Origin: Druceiella hillmani
Taxonomy: Eukaryota; Arthropoda; Insecta; Lepidoptera; Hepialidae
Length of the DNA stretch: 64,000 nucleotides
NCBI GenBank assembly: GCA_039881145.1
Contig: JAYKKI010000061.1
Coordinates: 13,800,001-13,864,000 of the forward strand
Reading direction: 5' to 3'
Shown here: positions 11,944 to 24,425 of the stretch, piece by piece
Layout: each line of letters starts with the position of its first letter
Numbering within the stretch: the first letter of the stretch is position 1
Notes under the pieces: generated by a model
What the model saw: only the letters and a program-made list of their open reading frames with translations
Databases searched by the model: none
Told to the model about the DNA's origin: nothing
Position numbers and translations under genes: made by a program

Positions 11944-12090
11944 ACGCCTCGGCCTAGGCGAACGGAAGGCACGTCTCAGTTGGGTTACTCTCCATTATAT
12001 CCCAGCTCGATCTGAGCTATCGGCTCAGAAGGCTGCGTTAACTCACTTCGTACTAAATTTCAGCTTGCTTCTTGTCGATCCATAAAATAA
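11944..12090. other. GC-richer block with short hairpins
   Basis: CpG-bearing block with hairpins CGCCT/AGGCG (11945-11960) and CTGAGC/GCTCAG (about 12012-12028). No tRNA or protein can be assigned. It could be a regulatory block or a SINE relic. Confidence 0.3.
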
Positions 12091-13071
12091 CTCGGTATTC
12101 GAGATATCATGCCAACAATGCATGTTGTTTTGTTTGTATAAATGTTAACTTTATGATATAGAGGTTAGAATGGAGCATTAAGTTGAACATTTTTTTTCTG
12201 TAACGCTTTATTGCAAGAAAGGCTAAATTCATAAAAAAACACGGTGGTGTATCTCCTCCATATTACTAAACACGTATCCCCTTCATTCCAAGGGCCAGGG
12301 GCGCAAATATAGAAATAAATAATCTTCTTGAACGTGTACTATCAGTTTGTATCAGAAAATAAACGGAAACGAAAATTACGCAAAACTAAAAAGATAACGA
12401 AATGAAAAAAATTAGAATATAGCTCATAAGTAAAGATAATATAAGGGTATCTTAAATTTACGTAACTTATTCATTAACATACGAACGTTTACGTTAAGGA
12501 ATATGCTATATAATATATTCAAAAGAATACCATCTAATGTAAGGGTATTATATGCTACCCTCTAAATATTTCTCTATCTGGTCATTACTACTTTTGGACT
12601 TAAATATTATATTGCTTATTAAAAGCTACAATAATACGTGCACAATAACATTATTAAATAACATCTATATATTAATTTCCCAAAATGTATAGTACGTACT
12701 GCCCAGAGAAACATTTAATACATGCACATACTGGATGGATACTTCAACTTACGTTAAGGTGCGATAATCAACTAAATATTTTAGCCCTATTTTTTAATTT
12801 CCAACTAACTCAATGTTTTCATTCAAGGTGTTTCACGCGGGATTCATTTCATCTTTTCGGTATGTGTGATAAAAAAGTACGATCACAATTTACGTGTAAA
12901 TGGTCCTTTATAACTTTCATTTGAATTTTATTCATAGTTCAACAATTTTTTCGAGTAGGTGTATGGTTTCGATTTCATAATTAAATAAATTTAAATATAA
13001 ACCCATTAGCAAGATATTATATTACTCTAGCTATACCCTCAAATTCGTTGGCGTGAAATTCAGGGATGATT
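12091..13071. other. Intergenic DNA, no gene seen
   Basis: AT-rich; the 79-codon frame at 12685-12924 lacks a recognisable domain and is probably chance. Confidence 0.45.
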
Positions 13072-13585
13072 ATTATTTAAAATTAGGGCTAAACCTAAAA
13101 TATTGACAATTAATGTAATAAATGTTGTTGGCAGTACCAAAATTAAATTATTCACAGATTCATTTTAAAATGTCTTCCACTGTAAAGAATTCACTCTGTT
13201 ACAATGGTATTATATATACATATATTTACATTTATTCAGTTTCCTATATATATTATAGTTTGACAGTTTTCCATATTAAGTTCGTGATTGTTATCTATAT
13301 AATTTGGTAAAACTTGCTCATACATTCGAATCAATTTAATTTAAAGTTATTATGTTAATTTCTACTCTGTAATTAAACTGTAAAATATTATGTGTATTTC
13401 ATGTATTATTTAAAAATTCTAAAGATGTTTTTTTATGAAATACTGTAATTATTTAAAATTAGGGTTAAACCTAAAATATTGACAATTAATGTAATAAATG
13501 TTGTTGGCAGTACCAAAATTAAATTATTCACCGATTCATTTTAAAATGTCTTCCACGTAAAGAATTCACTCTGTTACAATTTTAT

Positions 13586-13636
<51 letters not shown>

Positions 13637-13853
13637 TTGTTCAGTTTCCTATATATATTATAGTTTGACAGTTTTCCATATTAAGTTCATGATTGTTATC
13701 TAAATAATTTGGTAAAACTTGCTCATACATTAGAATTAATTTAATTTAAAGTTACTATGTTAATTTCCATTCTATAATTAAACTGTAAAATATTATGTGT
13801 GTTTCATGTATTATTTAAAAATTCTAAAGATGTTTTTTTATGAAATACTGTAA
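13072..13853. repeat. ~376-bp head-to-tail duplication
   Basis: 13072-13447 is repeated at 13448-13853 with only scattered substitutions. Both begin ATTATTTAAAATTAGGG and end ATGAAATACTGTAAT. The second unit is longer mainly because its TA run (13586-13635) has expanded. The junction is exact, as expected for a recent unequal exchange or replication slippage. Confidence 0.95.
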
Positions 13854-14770
13854 TAGATCTTATTTTCATTAGATGTAAGTGTCATGTAATATATATTGAT
13901 CCATTCTTTCTGACTCCCTAACTCGTTGATAGACACCGACGCTTATGGACGAATTCTTACATGACAAAAAATATTGTTTTTATATAAAATTTTATGACGA
14001 TATTATTAAGAAAACGAAACTTTTCAATTGAGGGTACGCATCTTCTTAAAAAAACCCCCTTAGTTACATAACGTTAGCGCGGTATCCGGTTTTAAGGAAA
14101 AAAATCGATCAGCTTGCCCAGTCATGCGAAAACTTTAGTTTCAAGCCTTGTAAAAGCTTCTGTTCACATCCAATAGAATTGTATCTGTATTCATCGCAAC
14201 TCCTTCGTATCCCTGCATTTATATTACTTTACTTTCGAGTCTTCTCCGCTGTTGTTGCCTGAATTTCGGTTTATATTATCTGCCAAACCGAACGTTTTCA
14301 TTTCTTTAATATTGCGGGCGGTTAAAAACGTGACTAAAAATATGATAGACGGTTAAAAATATGATTGTAGAAATATCATTAGCATCTATCGTTCTTTGGG
14401 TTAAAGATTCTTTTTTCTTGCATATTTGAAATTGCTACGAAAATCGATCACTTGCCCTAACGACGACGATATGAATTAAATAACACCCGCAACTTTCGTT
14501 ACTATTATTAATTTATAATTATTACTTACGAGTAACAATTAGAGCGAAAAAATAACAGAATTTAGATAAATTTGATTTTGAGTTTTTGGCGAATTTTAAT
14601 TCAATTTGAATCATTCCTAAATTGAAAATTCCCTGTGCTAGGAAAATAAGAATGAAATTACATTTTATACACATTTCATGCATAACTTGTCCATTATCCA
14701 TACAGAAACAAATTGATTCGCTTAAAATACGGATATTACACACACAAATACATGTACATATGCAGACATG
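13854..14770. other. Intergenic DNA, nothing recognised
   Basis: No supportable gene or repeat seen before the TA array. Confidence 0.45.
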
Positions 14771-14771
14771 C

Positions 14772-14830
14772 ATACACACACACATATATATATATATATA
14801 TAGATAAATAAATAAATATATATATATATG

Positions 14831-14929
<99 letters not shown>

Positions 14930-14930
14930 G
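14772..14930. repeat. Long (TA)n microsatellite with CA edge
   Basis: CACACACACA passes into about 150 bases of nearly pure TA, interrupted by TAAATAAATAAA and a few C or G changes. Tyr-Ile rich frames over it are artefacts. Confidence 0.97.
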
Positions 14931-15082
14931 TATGTATAGACATAATAAAAAGACTTAAAACCTTCCTTTCGCAAAAAAAAAAATTCTCACGTTCAAGGTG
15001 GATGTAAAACTGCCACTACATAGAACGACTTCGTTTATTTATAAAGGAGCTACGCGATAAATTAGAGAACATTCTACTTCAA

Positions 15083-15258
15083 ATATTGAATATATTTGGC
15101 GTTAATTTTGTAGAAATTCATTATTCATAATTAAATGAAACTACGTGATGTAGTATTATTTCTGCTTTCTTTAAGCTCTTTACTACGACCTTGACTATCG
15201 CGGTATAAAACTTAAAGAAAGTAGCAATAATACTACATCGCGTAGTTTCATTTAATTG
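15083..15258 (-). mobile_element. Hammerhead inverted-repeat element, copy B (internally deleted)
   Basis: Carries the one-sided tail (ATTGAATATATTTGGCG) on the left and both outer arms (GAAACTACGTGATGTAG and, inverted, CTACATCGCGTAGTTTC). The centre with most of both ribozyme domains is missing; only a GGTCGTAGTAAAG-like piece is left on the minus strand. The right end stops at TTTAATTGT, the same arm boundary seen in copies C and D. Confidence 0.8.
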
Positions 15259-15590
15259 TAAGAAAAACTTCCCTTTAAAAAATTGAAAATTAAGTATAAT
15301 AAATTATCTCAACAATATTTCTAAAAACCATACTTATTGTCAATAAAGTCCATTTTGTCTTAAACAGTAATTTATTTACCCTTTACTAAAACTTCTTTTT
15401 ATCTCTGCTTTAAATTAGAGATTATTTTCATTCCATGGTATTAAAATCTAAAAAATATTCTGAAAATTGAAGTACCTGATTTACTTTCCTCAGTAAAGGA
15501 AATAGAAGATAAGACAAATTACATGACCGTTTAATATATAAAGAGACAGGTCTTTAACCTTATGTTTCTTATACTTTATATATTTTCTTC

Positions 15591-15680
15591 TATATTTCCT
15601 TTAACTTTGTGTTTTCTTGTGTTTATATTTCCTTTAACTTTGTGTTGTCTTATATATTTTCTTTAACTTTGTGTTTTTTT
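15591..15680. repeat. Three-unit ~30-bp tandem repeat
   Basis: TATATTTCCTTTAACTTTGT plus GTTTTCTTGTG occurs about three times with small changes. It is pyrimidine-rich on the plus strand. Confidence 0.75.
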
Positions 15681-18320
15681 CATCATTGTAACGATCTAAT
15701 ACAGCTAATTAAGGCTACATTTTTTATTCCTTTTTTACAAGTAAAACATATCATAGGGCCTAACGTTTACATATGCCACTATTCAATTACTCAGTACAAA
15801 TACTTGTCAGTTATATATATATTTTATTATATGAACCTACAGTAAAAAAAAACTCAGAAATCTCTCACAATTCTCAAAATCCTTTCACATCCATACTCTC
15901 AAAAAACTTGTCAAGCACGAGTAGAACTCACACTACAGGTCATTTATAAATATTTAGTACGTACTATTTCTATTGATCTATTCACACATATTTGTTTTTC
16001 ACAACTTAATTGTATTATCAACTGTATCTGTCATGGGCGTCAAATCATACGTGGGTATTTAGAAAATTATAAGATCTATGATAATCACTGTAGTTTTCCT
16101 ACAACCTTTGTGTAAGTTTCCGAAAAATTAATTTTTTTGTGATTTTATGTTGAGCGCTTTCGGGAACAACTGCGCGAAACTTTTTTTGCATGTCTTCAGA
16201 ATATCTCTGAAATTATACTATCTATAATTATGAAAAAAGATTCTCTAAGGTGAAGGAGACCGTGATGGAGAAACGCGTTGCCGTTCAGTTTATTAAGAAC
16301 TGATAGTTGGAAGTTAATAAATTGTTTTTCTTTTATCAAAAAATTATTAGAGTGCAACATAATATTTGCGCCGTGCAAGATTAAAATCTAAGTAATATCG
16401 GACAACATAACGGTATTTTTTTTGACTAAATTAGTTCATGCAACCATTATAAAACTGTTTAAAAGTAAAGCAAAATAAATACAAGCGGATGGATGAATTA
16501 CAAAAACGTTTACTATTCAGTCGCCAGTTTCAAAAAGTGAAGAACAAAAATAAAATAAATATGTGAATTAATAAGTTCCAGAGAATGCGGACGAAATCTT
16601 TTCCAAAGCTGGAAATTAACATTGTCTTAAGCTAGGTAGGGAGAATGATTACTTCTTCCGGCGATCTTACGTACCTGATAATATATATCGCACATACGGT
16701 GCAACATCTTCACAAGTTTTGAAATTATGGAATGTCAAAGATATGTAATAATTTATTAATAACCTGAATTTATTAATAACTTATATTTATAACAATTAAT
16801 GTTTGTTACTAAGCGAAACGAAAATTTACAAAAAAAAACAACTTTTTATAAAATGTTTTCAGGGTTTTGTGAAAAATACACTTTTATGCGTTCACAGTAT
16901 TCTCTAAAAGTGACGTGAATTAATATTTTGTAATTGATTATTATAATCCTTATTTATTCACACCAAGTATCTACTATATACAAAAATATCCCGTTTGTTA
17001 GTTTTTTCATAACAAATGTCTTAATTGTTTCAACAAGGATTTTACCAAACCACCAAACAATATGGACAACTTAAAGCTTGGCAAGTTTTAGCACTTATGG
17101 TTCCGTATCTCAAAAGGAAGAATAGGAAAGAAAAAGAGGAAAGTACGTATAAAAATCACCTTCAGGCGCAGTGCCAATTAATCATGTCCGATTGTCGTTA
17201 ATTTACATAAAAGTGTAGGTTAAGAAAATTTTAAAGTCAATAAAACACTTTTGTATTTTGATAGTTTTATCAATAAGACATAAACTAACATTATAAATAA
17301 CTTATATCTGTCATCTCATACAAACCGAGGAGACGTAAATAAAAAGTTCCACTGGCGGCTATTTTCATGAACACAGAAGATCGACAATAATGGAACCAAC
17401 AATAATCGATAAAAGAATAACATATGATACTTTAATGCACAGGTCCCAACACGTTTTGACATATATCTTGAGTCAATGCAAAGTTAGCCATCGATCTTAT
17501 AGGAGAAGAAGAAGACAGTTATCGAACACCGACACTCCACCTACAAAAGTCGTTTGTCTGTATTGCGCCCAAGCCGGAGACGGTTGCGTATGACCCGCTT
17601 ACATACACAGAATTGTCTTTGCAAGTGATAATTAAAAAATAATATTCAATAATCAAACTGATTTTCACTATTTCAGTAAATAAGTAATTTATTCATTTAT
17701 TTAAGAAAGTTTATTGCAAATATAAAAAATAAGCTTGTAATAGTTATTACTAGTAATAAAATCTTTTCCAACCAATCACAAAGCATAAAGTAAAAAAAAA
17801 AACAAATAATGTGGAAGATTGCAAATGAATGTAGAACACTAATTAATGACATATAATAAAATTAGTATAATAATATAGTTGAAAATAGACGTAGTAATCA
17901 AATAAACCTCGTTTGTAGTAGTCGATTAAAAATGTAAGGATAAAATTACAAAACAATTGATACAAAAAATAATGTAAATTATACCACACTACATGCTATA
18001 CCCCAGTCTCGGTCGCGTGATTAAAGGATACCGCGACAACATTTTTCTTTTCAATAATTGCATAACTCTGTATGAAATAACATGAAGGTATAAAGACCTT
18101 TGTATCCTTTTTGTGACGTAACGTGGCTCTTGTTAAACATTTAATTCAGCTTCATTATATACTGTAATATCAGGTTACACCCACCGCCTTCCATTTACCC
18201 AGATACCACCTTTACTAATTTAAATAAAGATATTTTCAAAAGCAAACATATGGCAAACATTTCCCTTTTACACATTCTATTTTAATTATATGTTTAAAGC
18301 TTGCTCTTTGCTATGAAATG
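15681..18320. other. Intergenic DNA, no confirmed gene
   Basis: No recognisable domain. The 67-codon frame at 17390-17593 has a somewhat coding-like composition (VVCLYCAQAGDGC near its end) but no homology I recognise and no clear splice sites. It remains an unsupported candidate. Confidence 0.4.
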
Positions 18321-18324
18321 TAGC

Positions 18325-18545
18325 CTTGTTATGTCGGAAACATAATAAAAACGTCGAGTTGACGCTCCGCCGACATGTTATTTAATATCGCAACGCTGCG
18401 TAGGTGAAATTTTAATTTCCGTTCAAAGCGGATGCTTTGAAGAAAATTCAATATGGCTTATAATTACTTTTGTGTTTCATATACTCGCATGTCTAGCTTT
18501 GTAATTATCCTGCATTATTTATTAAGATTCGAGTTCTTCTTGAAT
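18325..18545. promoter_or_regulatory. CpG-bearing block (possible regulatory element)
   Basis: Clustered CpGs (AACGTCGAGTTGACGCTCCG, GCAACGCTGCGTAGG) and several TAAT/ATTA cores inside AT-rich DNA, without a reading frame. The regulatory role is inferred from composition alone. Confidence 0.25.
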
Positions 18546-18844
18546 ACCCAATTGTTTCATTTGGTTAGTTAACAAAGGCGTATTTTGATTAAAAGGTTGT
18601 TAGGTAAAAACATTACATCGTAAAGGTTAGGTAGGAAAATTTTGTCCATTTGTTTGTTTGTTTTACAGTGTTTGATAACAGTAGCTTATCGTATAGTCCC
18701 TAGTATCCAAACGTAATATACGTATAATAATTAACTGCTTTCTAGAAAGTGTAGATAATAGGCAATAATGATTTAGTGAAAGAAGTCGAACTACGCCGGG
18801 TGTATTTTACAGAGTAACTTTTAAATCATTACAGTCACATTATC

Positions 18845-18847
<3 letters not shown>

Positions 18848-18933
<86 letters not shown>

Positions 18934-18934
18934 C
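18848..18934. repeat. Compound (TA)n-(CA)n-(TA)n microsatellite
   Basis: About 40 bases of TA, 18 bases of CA, then about 25 bases of TA. Confidence 0.97.
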
Positions 18935-18939
18935 CCAGA

Positions 18940-20140
18940 TTTAAAAAAATTGGGTCAGAAAACGTCTCTATGGACAAATTCTGTGATAGTTCCATTGTTA
19001 GCCGAGCCACGCCGGATAGGCAGCTTGTATAAAATGAGCAAACCAGTACTCTCAATGATGGGAGCTGTTTCCAGACACTTAACTACTTTTTAATATAGGT
19101 CATTGTGTGCATCAAAATGAGTAAAAAATGTCGAGAAAATTTCCAACCATTCCCAAAATACGTTTCGAAAATACACACTACTCGAAATACACCTATTCTT
19201 CGTAATGACGTTGAGTCAAATGTCTTTGAATCCCTTTAATTTTGATAGCTTATAAATAAAAGAAGGTGAACATTTATAACTGAAACTTAAAATATATTTA
19301 TAATTGATTACACGCCAGTACGCCTAATGTACTGGCATTAATTTACGTGTCTTTCAATCGAAATATTTTCGGTAATAACTTTAATCAAAGGTCTGAAATT
19401 TTTAAAATAATTTCAAATCAAAAGTTAAAAATGTAAGAGTCTCAATATTGGAGAGATGTATTGTAGCAGACGTGAAATAGACCATGTTGTTTAAAAATTT
19501 ATTTGATTTTTTTAAATAATCTGGCCTATTACTGAATAAGTTACATAAGAGCTCGTCGTCAGAATCACACTCACCCTCAATCTCTGCAATATCAGTCGCG
19601 GTATCGTGATTTGGTTATATGTTTACATTTTAATTCAATTAGCAATCTTTTATAATACTAACATCACTATTAATATTTCCTAATTCTCCTAAAGCAAAAC
19701 GCTCAAAATTTTAATCATTTGGGTTAATTTTGAGTGAAAGGAAATAAATATAGCTTCCATAAAATAACACAATATATTACTAAAACGCGTATTGATATCT
19801 AACCATCTATTTCGGAGAAAAAGTTGGTTATTGGCAAGTCGACGTTAAATTGACGACACGTCACCAGTTGTAGGTTAAGTAAAATGTAGTAAACGAAATT
19901 TTAATTTTATTTTAAATGTATTTAATTTAAAATGTTGTTCATTTTTCTTATAAAAAATTCTAAACAAAACCTTAAGTCCTATCTGATGGTATCACATTCG
20001 ATCGTATTCGCGAAAAAAATTGTTTTTGTTCCACTATATTGATGAGTAGTGCATATTTTTTTTATGCTTTGGAACATATTAATTAATATGTAGTGGAGAT
20101 AGTTACAAAATTTCATGCATAGTTCTAAAACTGACAAAAA
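18940..20140. other. Intergenic DNA, small hairpin only
   Basis: No gene seen. GCCAGTAC/GTACTGGC with a seven-base loop lies at about 19314-19336. Confidence 0.4.
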
Positions 20141-20144
20141 CTTG

Positions 20145-20245
20145 AAGCTGTAATAGACGGGTAGACGGATGAATAGGCGGACATAATAAAGTCGTAAAAG
20201 TTTCTTTTTCGTTAGGGAATCCTAAAACTGAACCCTGAAATTTGA
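20145..20245 (-). repeat. Fragment of dispersed CTGTCCGTCTGTC-type repeat
   Basis: The minus strand reads a GGTTC...AGGATTCC-like start and then a series of TCCGCC/TCCGTC/CCGTC steps. This is the pattern of the dispersed repeat also seen at 26040, 29757 and 30640. The match is from memory and by eye. Confidence 0.45.
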
Positions 20246-20497
20246 ACTATTTATCGTATTAAACTACAGATAGCGACTTGAAGTTTTAACTCACTAACCA
20301 AAACTTTCTTAAATTCCTGATCAATGATGTATATTATTTTAAACGAATATTTAATAGTAAAATATTTTCAACCTCAAATTTATTAAAAATTAAATCGTGC
20401 TATTGATCGCAGTCTCTGTCAATCATACATCAATCGTTCGTACGCAAATTTAAATCAATCATACTTTTATATATAAAGTGTGTGTTGTCTCGTTTAC

Positions 20498-20690
20498 TGT
20501 AAATCACACATACTACTCTGACTCCCAACTCATATCATTTTTTAGTATTTTAGTTATTTAGATATGTGCAAGTTTTTAATTATTCTGACAGATGGACTTT
20601 TTTAGAACAAGAAGCATTTCAAAATGAAATGTCAAAAATGTATTCTTTTTAAAACATTAATTCGTGTTGCCTTTTCTGTCACACTTTACA
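20498..20690 (-). repeat. Possible 3' LTR of the gypsy-like remnant
   Basis: On the minus strand the sequence right after the polypurine tract begins TGTAAAGTGTGACAG and could end TGTGATTTACA. This gives TG...CA termini with a 6-bp inverted repeat TGTAAA/TTTACA and a length of 193 bp. A TATAAA-like run sits just outside the left end. There is no second LTR in the window to confirm the limits. Confidence 0.35.
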
Positions 20691-20701
20691 CTCCCCTCCC
20701 A
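20691..20701 (-). other. Polypurine tract of the gypsy-like remnant
   Basis: The minus strand reads TGGGAGGGGAG between the end of the pol frame and a TG dinucleotide. This is the expected position and composition of the plus-strand primer of an LTR retrotransposon. Confidence 0.55.
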
Positions 20702-20711
20702 GTGAATATGA

Positions 20712-21418
20712 TTATGATACAAACTCTTTTAGATGAGAAGGGGAACAAACAGTTCTTCCGCTGCGTGTAGTGGTAAGGTGGTTAGTAATTAAAATACCTT
20801 TCGGTGGAACGCACGAAGTAGTAGTACTTTTTCCATTTTTGGGCATGGAAGTTTCCAATGACTTTTCGGAAGGATAATTTAGGAAGAAACATGGTTTCAA
20901 TTGAGTTCCTTTTTGTCTGCCAATTGAGATCCTTTTGACAGTACCATTAATGTCTATATCAAAGTATTTTGATGTTCGGTGTTTAACAGCATAAGGACCA
21001 AGATAATTGGTTGCAAAGATGAAGTGGCGGCATTGTTGTACACAAAAACGTGCGAGCAATTTGAAAGTTGTTTTGAAACGAAAATGGGTTTCTTGCTATG
21101 AGTGGTCGTTGCAGAAGGTTTCACGCTGCGTATAATTCTTTGCAGCCTCTGAACGAAATCCGAATGTGATAATTCAGGTACTTTGGTCACGAATTCCCCG
21201 GGTGAACAGAGGGAGCTGCTATAGATAAGCTCAGCAGAAGAGTGTCCAATGTCTTCCTTCACTACAGAGCGTATTCCTGGAAGAACAAATGGTAGGGCCT
21301 CAACCTAATTATTGCTTTCTTGCAAATGACACCTCAAATTAGCATTGATAGTTCTATGCTGTCTTTCAATCAACCTATTTGATTGTGGGTGATATGCGGT
21401 AGTCCTAGATATCTGAAA
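20712..21418 (-). pseudogene. Ty3/gypsy-like pol remnant (integrase end)
   Basis: Minus-strand frames carry the end of a retrotransposon pol. First comes the integrase core tail with TTAYHPQSNRLIERQHR, whose Glu is the third acid of the DDE triad. Then comes a KEDIGHSSAELIYSSS segment, and then the HVFVYNN segment typical of the C-terminal domain. After a frameshift there is a region ending in TTTRSGRTV, a common gypsy C-terminus. A TGG-to-TAG change gives one in-frame stop near 21309, so it is inactive. RT, RNase H and gag are absent. The homology starts just after TTACTTTCAG, which looks like a splice acceptor but may be chance. Confidence 0.85.
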
Positions 21419-21419
21419 G

Positions 21420-22250
21420 TAATTTAATAAAAATTAATAAAATATATTTTTAAAAATTTATTTATGAAATCATATTACATAATTATTTGACGAAATACCT
21501 ATATTTAATAGCGGTCAACTTAAACGTCATTGTTCATCGTTTAGTTTCGCAACGCAATATGGCGCCAACTTGTAATGTGAGATGGCGCCACTCAACTTTT
21601 GACACGTCAAAACATGAATTATTTATGCAGAGAATAAGAAAATGGGAAAATGCTTTATTGTTTATTTTTACCCGATTATCCTTTCTGTCTTCGTCTTTTC
21701 GTGTTTTCGTCTGTATGTGTGTTGTTGTTACACGAAGCCTTCTCAGGTACATGATAATATTGACGACAACATAATTAAAAGAAATCACAACTTTCTAAAT
21801 ATACTTCCCAGGTGAGAGCGAATAAGTGCGTCGACGTCAAAGTCAACCGCACATAGAGCATAAACGTACAGAATTGACACTACGGCATACCATTCATTGA
21901 GCGTATTTGTATGCAATAATATATCATATATATTATGATAATACTTGATCGCAAAGGGATAAAATATGATCAGTTGAATGTGCACGGCATTGTTTTAATT
22001 TGTTGAGGCGTCTCCATGAATGTATGTAGTACTTAATTATTTTTATTTTATAATTCACATTAAAAATTTCCAACAAACGAAGTACGATTAAATTGGTTGC
22101 TAAAGTTTTCACTTCTACAGCACGATCTATATGATCTTAAGCACAACAAAAAAAAATTATTTATATGTGGGATAAATTAAATTATAAGAATTCCAAAACA
22201 ATTTTTTCGACAATTTCATAATATGTAAAGTGGTTCTCCAGATATTACTG
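21420..22250. other. Intergenic DNA, no gene seen
   Basis: Overlapping opposite-strand frames at 21487-21985 show no recognisable domain. Two GGCGCCA sites (about 21560 and 21583) lie close together; their meaning is unknown. Confidence 0.4.
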
Positions 22251-22254
22251 AAAA

Positions 22255-22395
22255 TGTTCACGTCGTTTTTCTGAAAAACCGTATGACGTAGAAATGAAAA
22301 GTTTATCTTTTGATGAAACATATTAACTTTCATAAGTCGTCCGGAAAATCCCGGCGTAGTTCGAGTTCAACTCGTACTTAAAAAGTACTTTTCTA
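22255..22395. repeat. Fragment of dispersed repeat
   Basis: TTTTCTGAAAAACCGTATGACGTAGAAATG resembles, in separate blocks, the 31240 copy (AAAAACCGTGCGACATAGAAA). CGAGTTCAACTCGTACTT resembles on the minus strand the AAGTGTGAGTCGGACTC block at 29765. Confidence 0.5.
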
Positions 22396-23354
22396 ATTAG
22401 TGTAACTATCTCTAAACTAATGGTATATTATTTTATTTTCGTTATATCTGGACTGACACCAATCAGACGAAAGTTTAGACAGGAAACTATGATACTTAAT
22501 TTCAGACTTTTCTTTACTTCTGAAACTTAATTCCTGTGGTTGACTGCATATACTGAACTAGGAAAACACTTTACCCCTTCGTATATACTATATATAACTT
22601 ATACTATGTACACTATGATAACTATTTTACACAATTAATATTCTCCCGAGATAAATTCGAGACACTAGATATGAATAGTCTGACTAACAAACATTGTAAG
22701 TGGTTAGAATTTTTAAAGTCTCTAGCATCAAAGTTAGAGAGCAAAAACGAAGTTTATTCACTCGTAACACTTCGTCTACTTATAACATTAAAATATTTTA
22801 GACATGTTCATAAAGTTTGGGGATATCGGTAAACTTGCGCATTTATTCAAGCAGATATATAAGCATAGAATTTTGACGTAAGGAAAAAAAATAAAAAAGG
22901 GATACGAGTGTTAAATGCTTTGTTACCTGTAACCTATTTAAAACTAATTATTGGTTGGTCATTGGTTTCGTCCAATGAAACGATACATAGAGTGCAACAG
23001 AGACTAGTTGGTTCCACTTTTGATTACTAAAAATTTTCAATGTTACTTCTCGTCAACACTGCTTATAAGAATGAACGTAATTGCATATTGACATTTACTA
23101 ATATCAAGGCTCACAAAAACATTTGTTTTTCTGCCACACAAAAACTTTTGAGTTGTTAAAGAACGGCAAACCTTTTAGGAAATTAACATACCTCAACAAA
23201 AATAATTTCTATTTCGGAAAAGTTATCTTTATGTATTATGATTATAAAGTGTGAAGTTAATATACATATATGCAAGATTATCTGTTGCAGGTGTATTAAT
23301 TTCACATTCTGTGACCTAATGGAATACTTTTAAATAACAAAAATGATCCGTACC

Positions 23355-23500
23355 CGAATAAATGGTAAGGTAATAAAGATCAATGTAGAAAAAAATTATT
23401 CAAATACGAATAAATATGAAGACAATAAAAATTAGTGTAAAAAAATTACTGAAACCCAAATAAATATGAAAACAATAAACAACAGTGTAGACGTAAATAT
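23355..23500. repeat. Three-unit ~50-bp minisatellite
   Basis: The units share AAATAAATATGAAGACAATA, then a GTGTAGA/GTGTAAA block. Units start near 23357, 23408 and 23459. A related AAATAAATATGAAAACAATA stands alone at about 24223. Confidence 0.7.
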
Positions 23501-24420
23501 TCCACTGTACATTATAACGTTTAACATATGTTAAATCGATGATAGTATACTAAATAGATTAAATTAAAAATTTGAATTAATTTATGTTTTTAACTTATTA
23601 TGTTGTATTTTACAACCTAAAGAAAAAAAGAAATAATAACATATAACAAATAAATAATTTAAAAAAAAATCGAAATAAATGATTCTATATTATTCTTAAC
23701 CTCGAACTATCCTCGACCTATCTCGAATTATAATTAGATTATTAATCAGTGGTAAAAAATTATATATCAGTTTTCTTATATGTTTACATGCAGTAGAGGC
23801 GTACTATTTGACTAAATCGAACGGTCCACTAATATAAAATATAATTCATAATACTTAAATAATATATTGGAAAATCGATACTTCATTACTAAGACCGGAA
23901 CGGGACGCAACGCCAGTTTGCACTCTTGATTTGCTCATAAGCACCTATGTTCACTTTTATTTAGATGATAAATAAGGATTACAAAAAAGAAATTATAAAG
24001 AAGTAAATACAATTGCCTATAAAAACCAAATTATTTTCAATTATGTTACAAGTATATAGTAATGAAAATAACGTATAATGTAAGGAAAATAAAATATTTC
24101 TGTTAAGGACATGGGTTCAAAATTATATACCCATTTTAAGTATGACAATTGCTTTACTTTTTATATATTTATTACAATTTCGCAGTTAAAGTAATTATAT
24201 TTATTCCCAAACGTTCCTAAAAATAAATATGAAAACAATAAATAAAATAATAATACCACTCGTTGCTAATATATTCTATTTTACAATACACGACGTAACA
24301 TTTACAATATTGACACGAAGACATGTTGGAAAAATTAACACAACAATTACACCCATTTAAAATGATTTAAATAGAAATGAAACGAGAGTAGGTTTATTTT
24401 AACTTTATAACAACAAATGC
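23501..24420. other. Intergenic DNA, nothing recognised
   Basis: AT-rich, with no supportable gene. Confidence 0.45.
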
Positions 24421-24425
24421 GGATT

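Noticed and set aside
17390..17593. 67-codon frame with a basic SYRRRRRQL run and CLYC motif
   Set aside because: No recognised family, signal peptide, splice sites or polyadenylation signal; kept only as a note in the intergenic entry.
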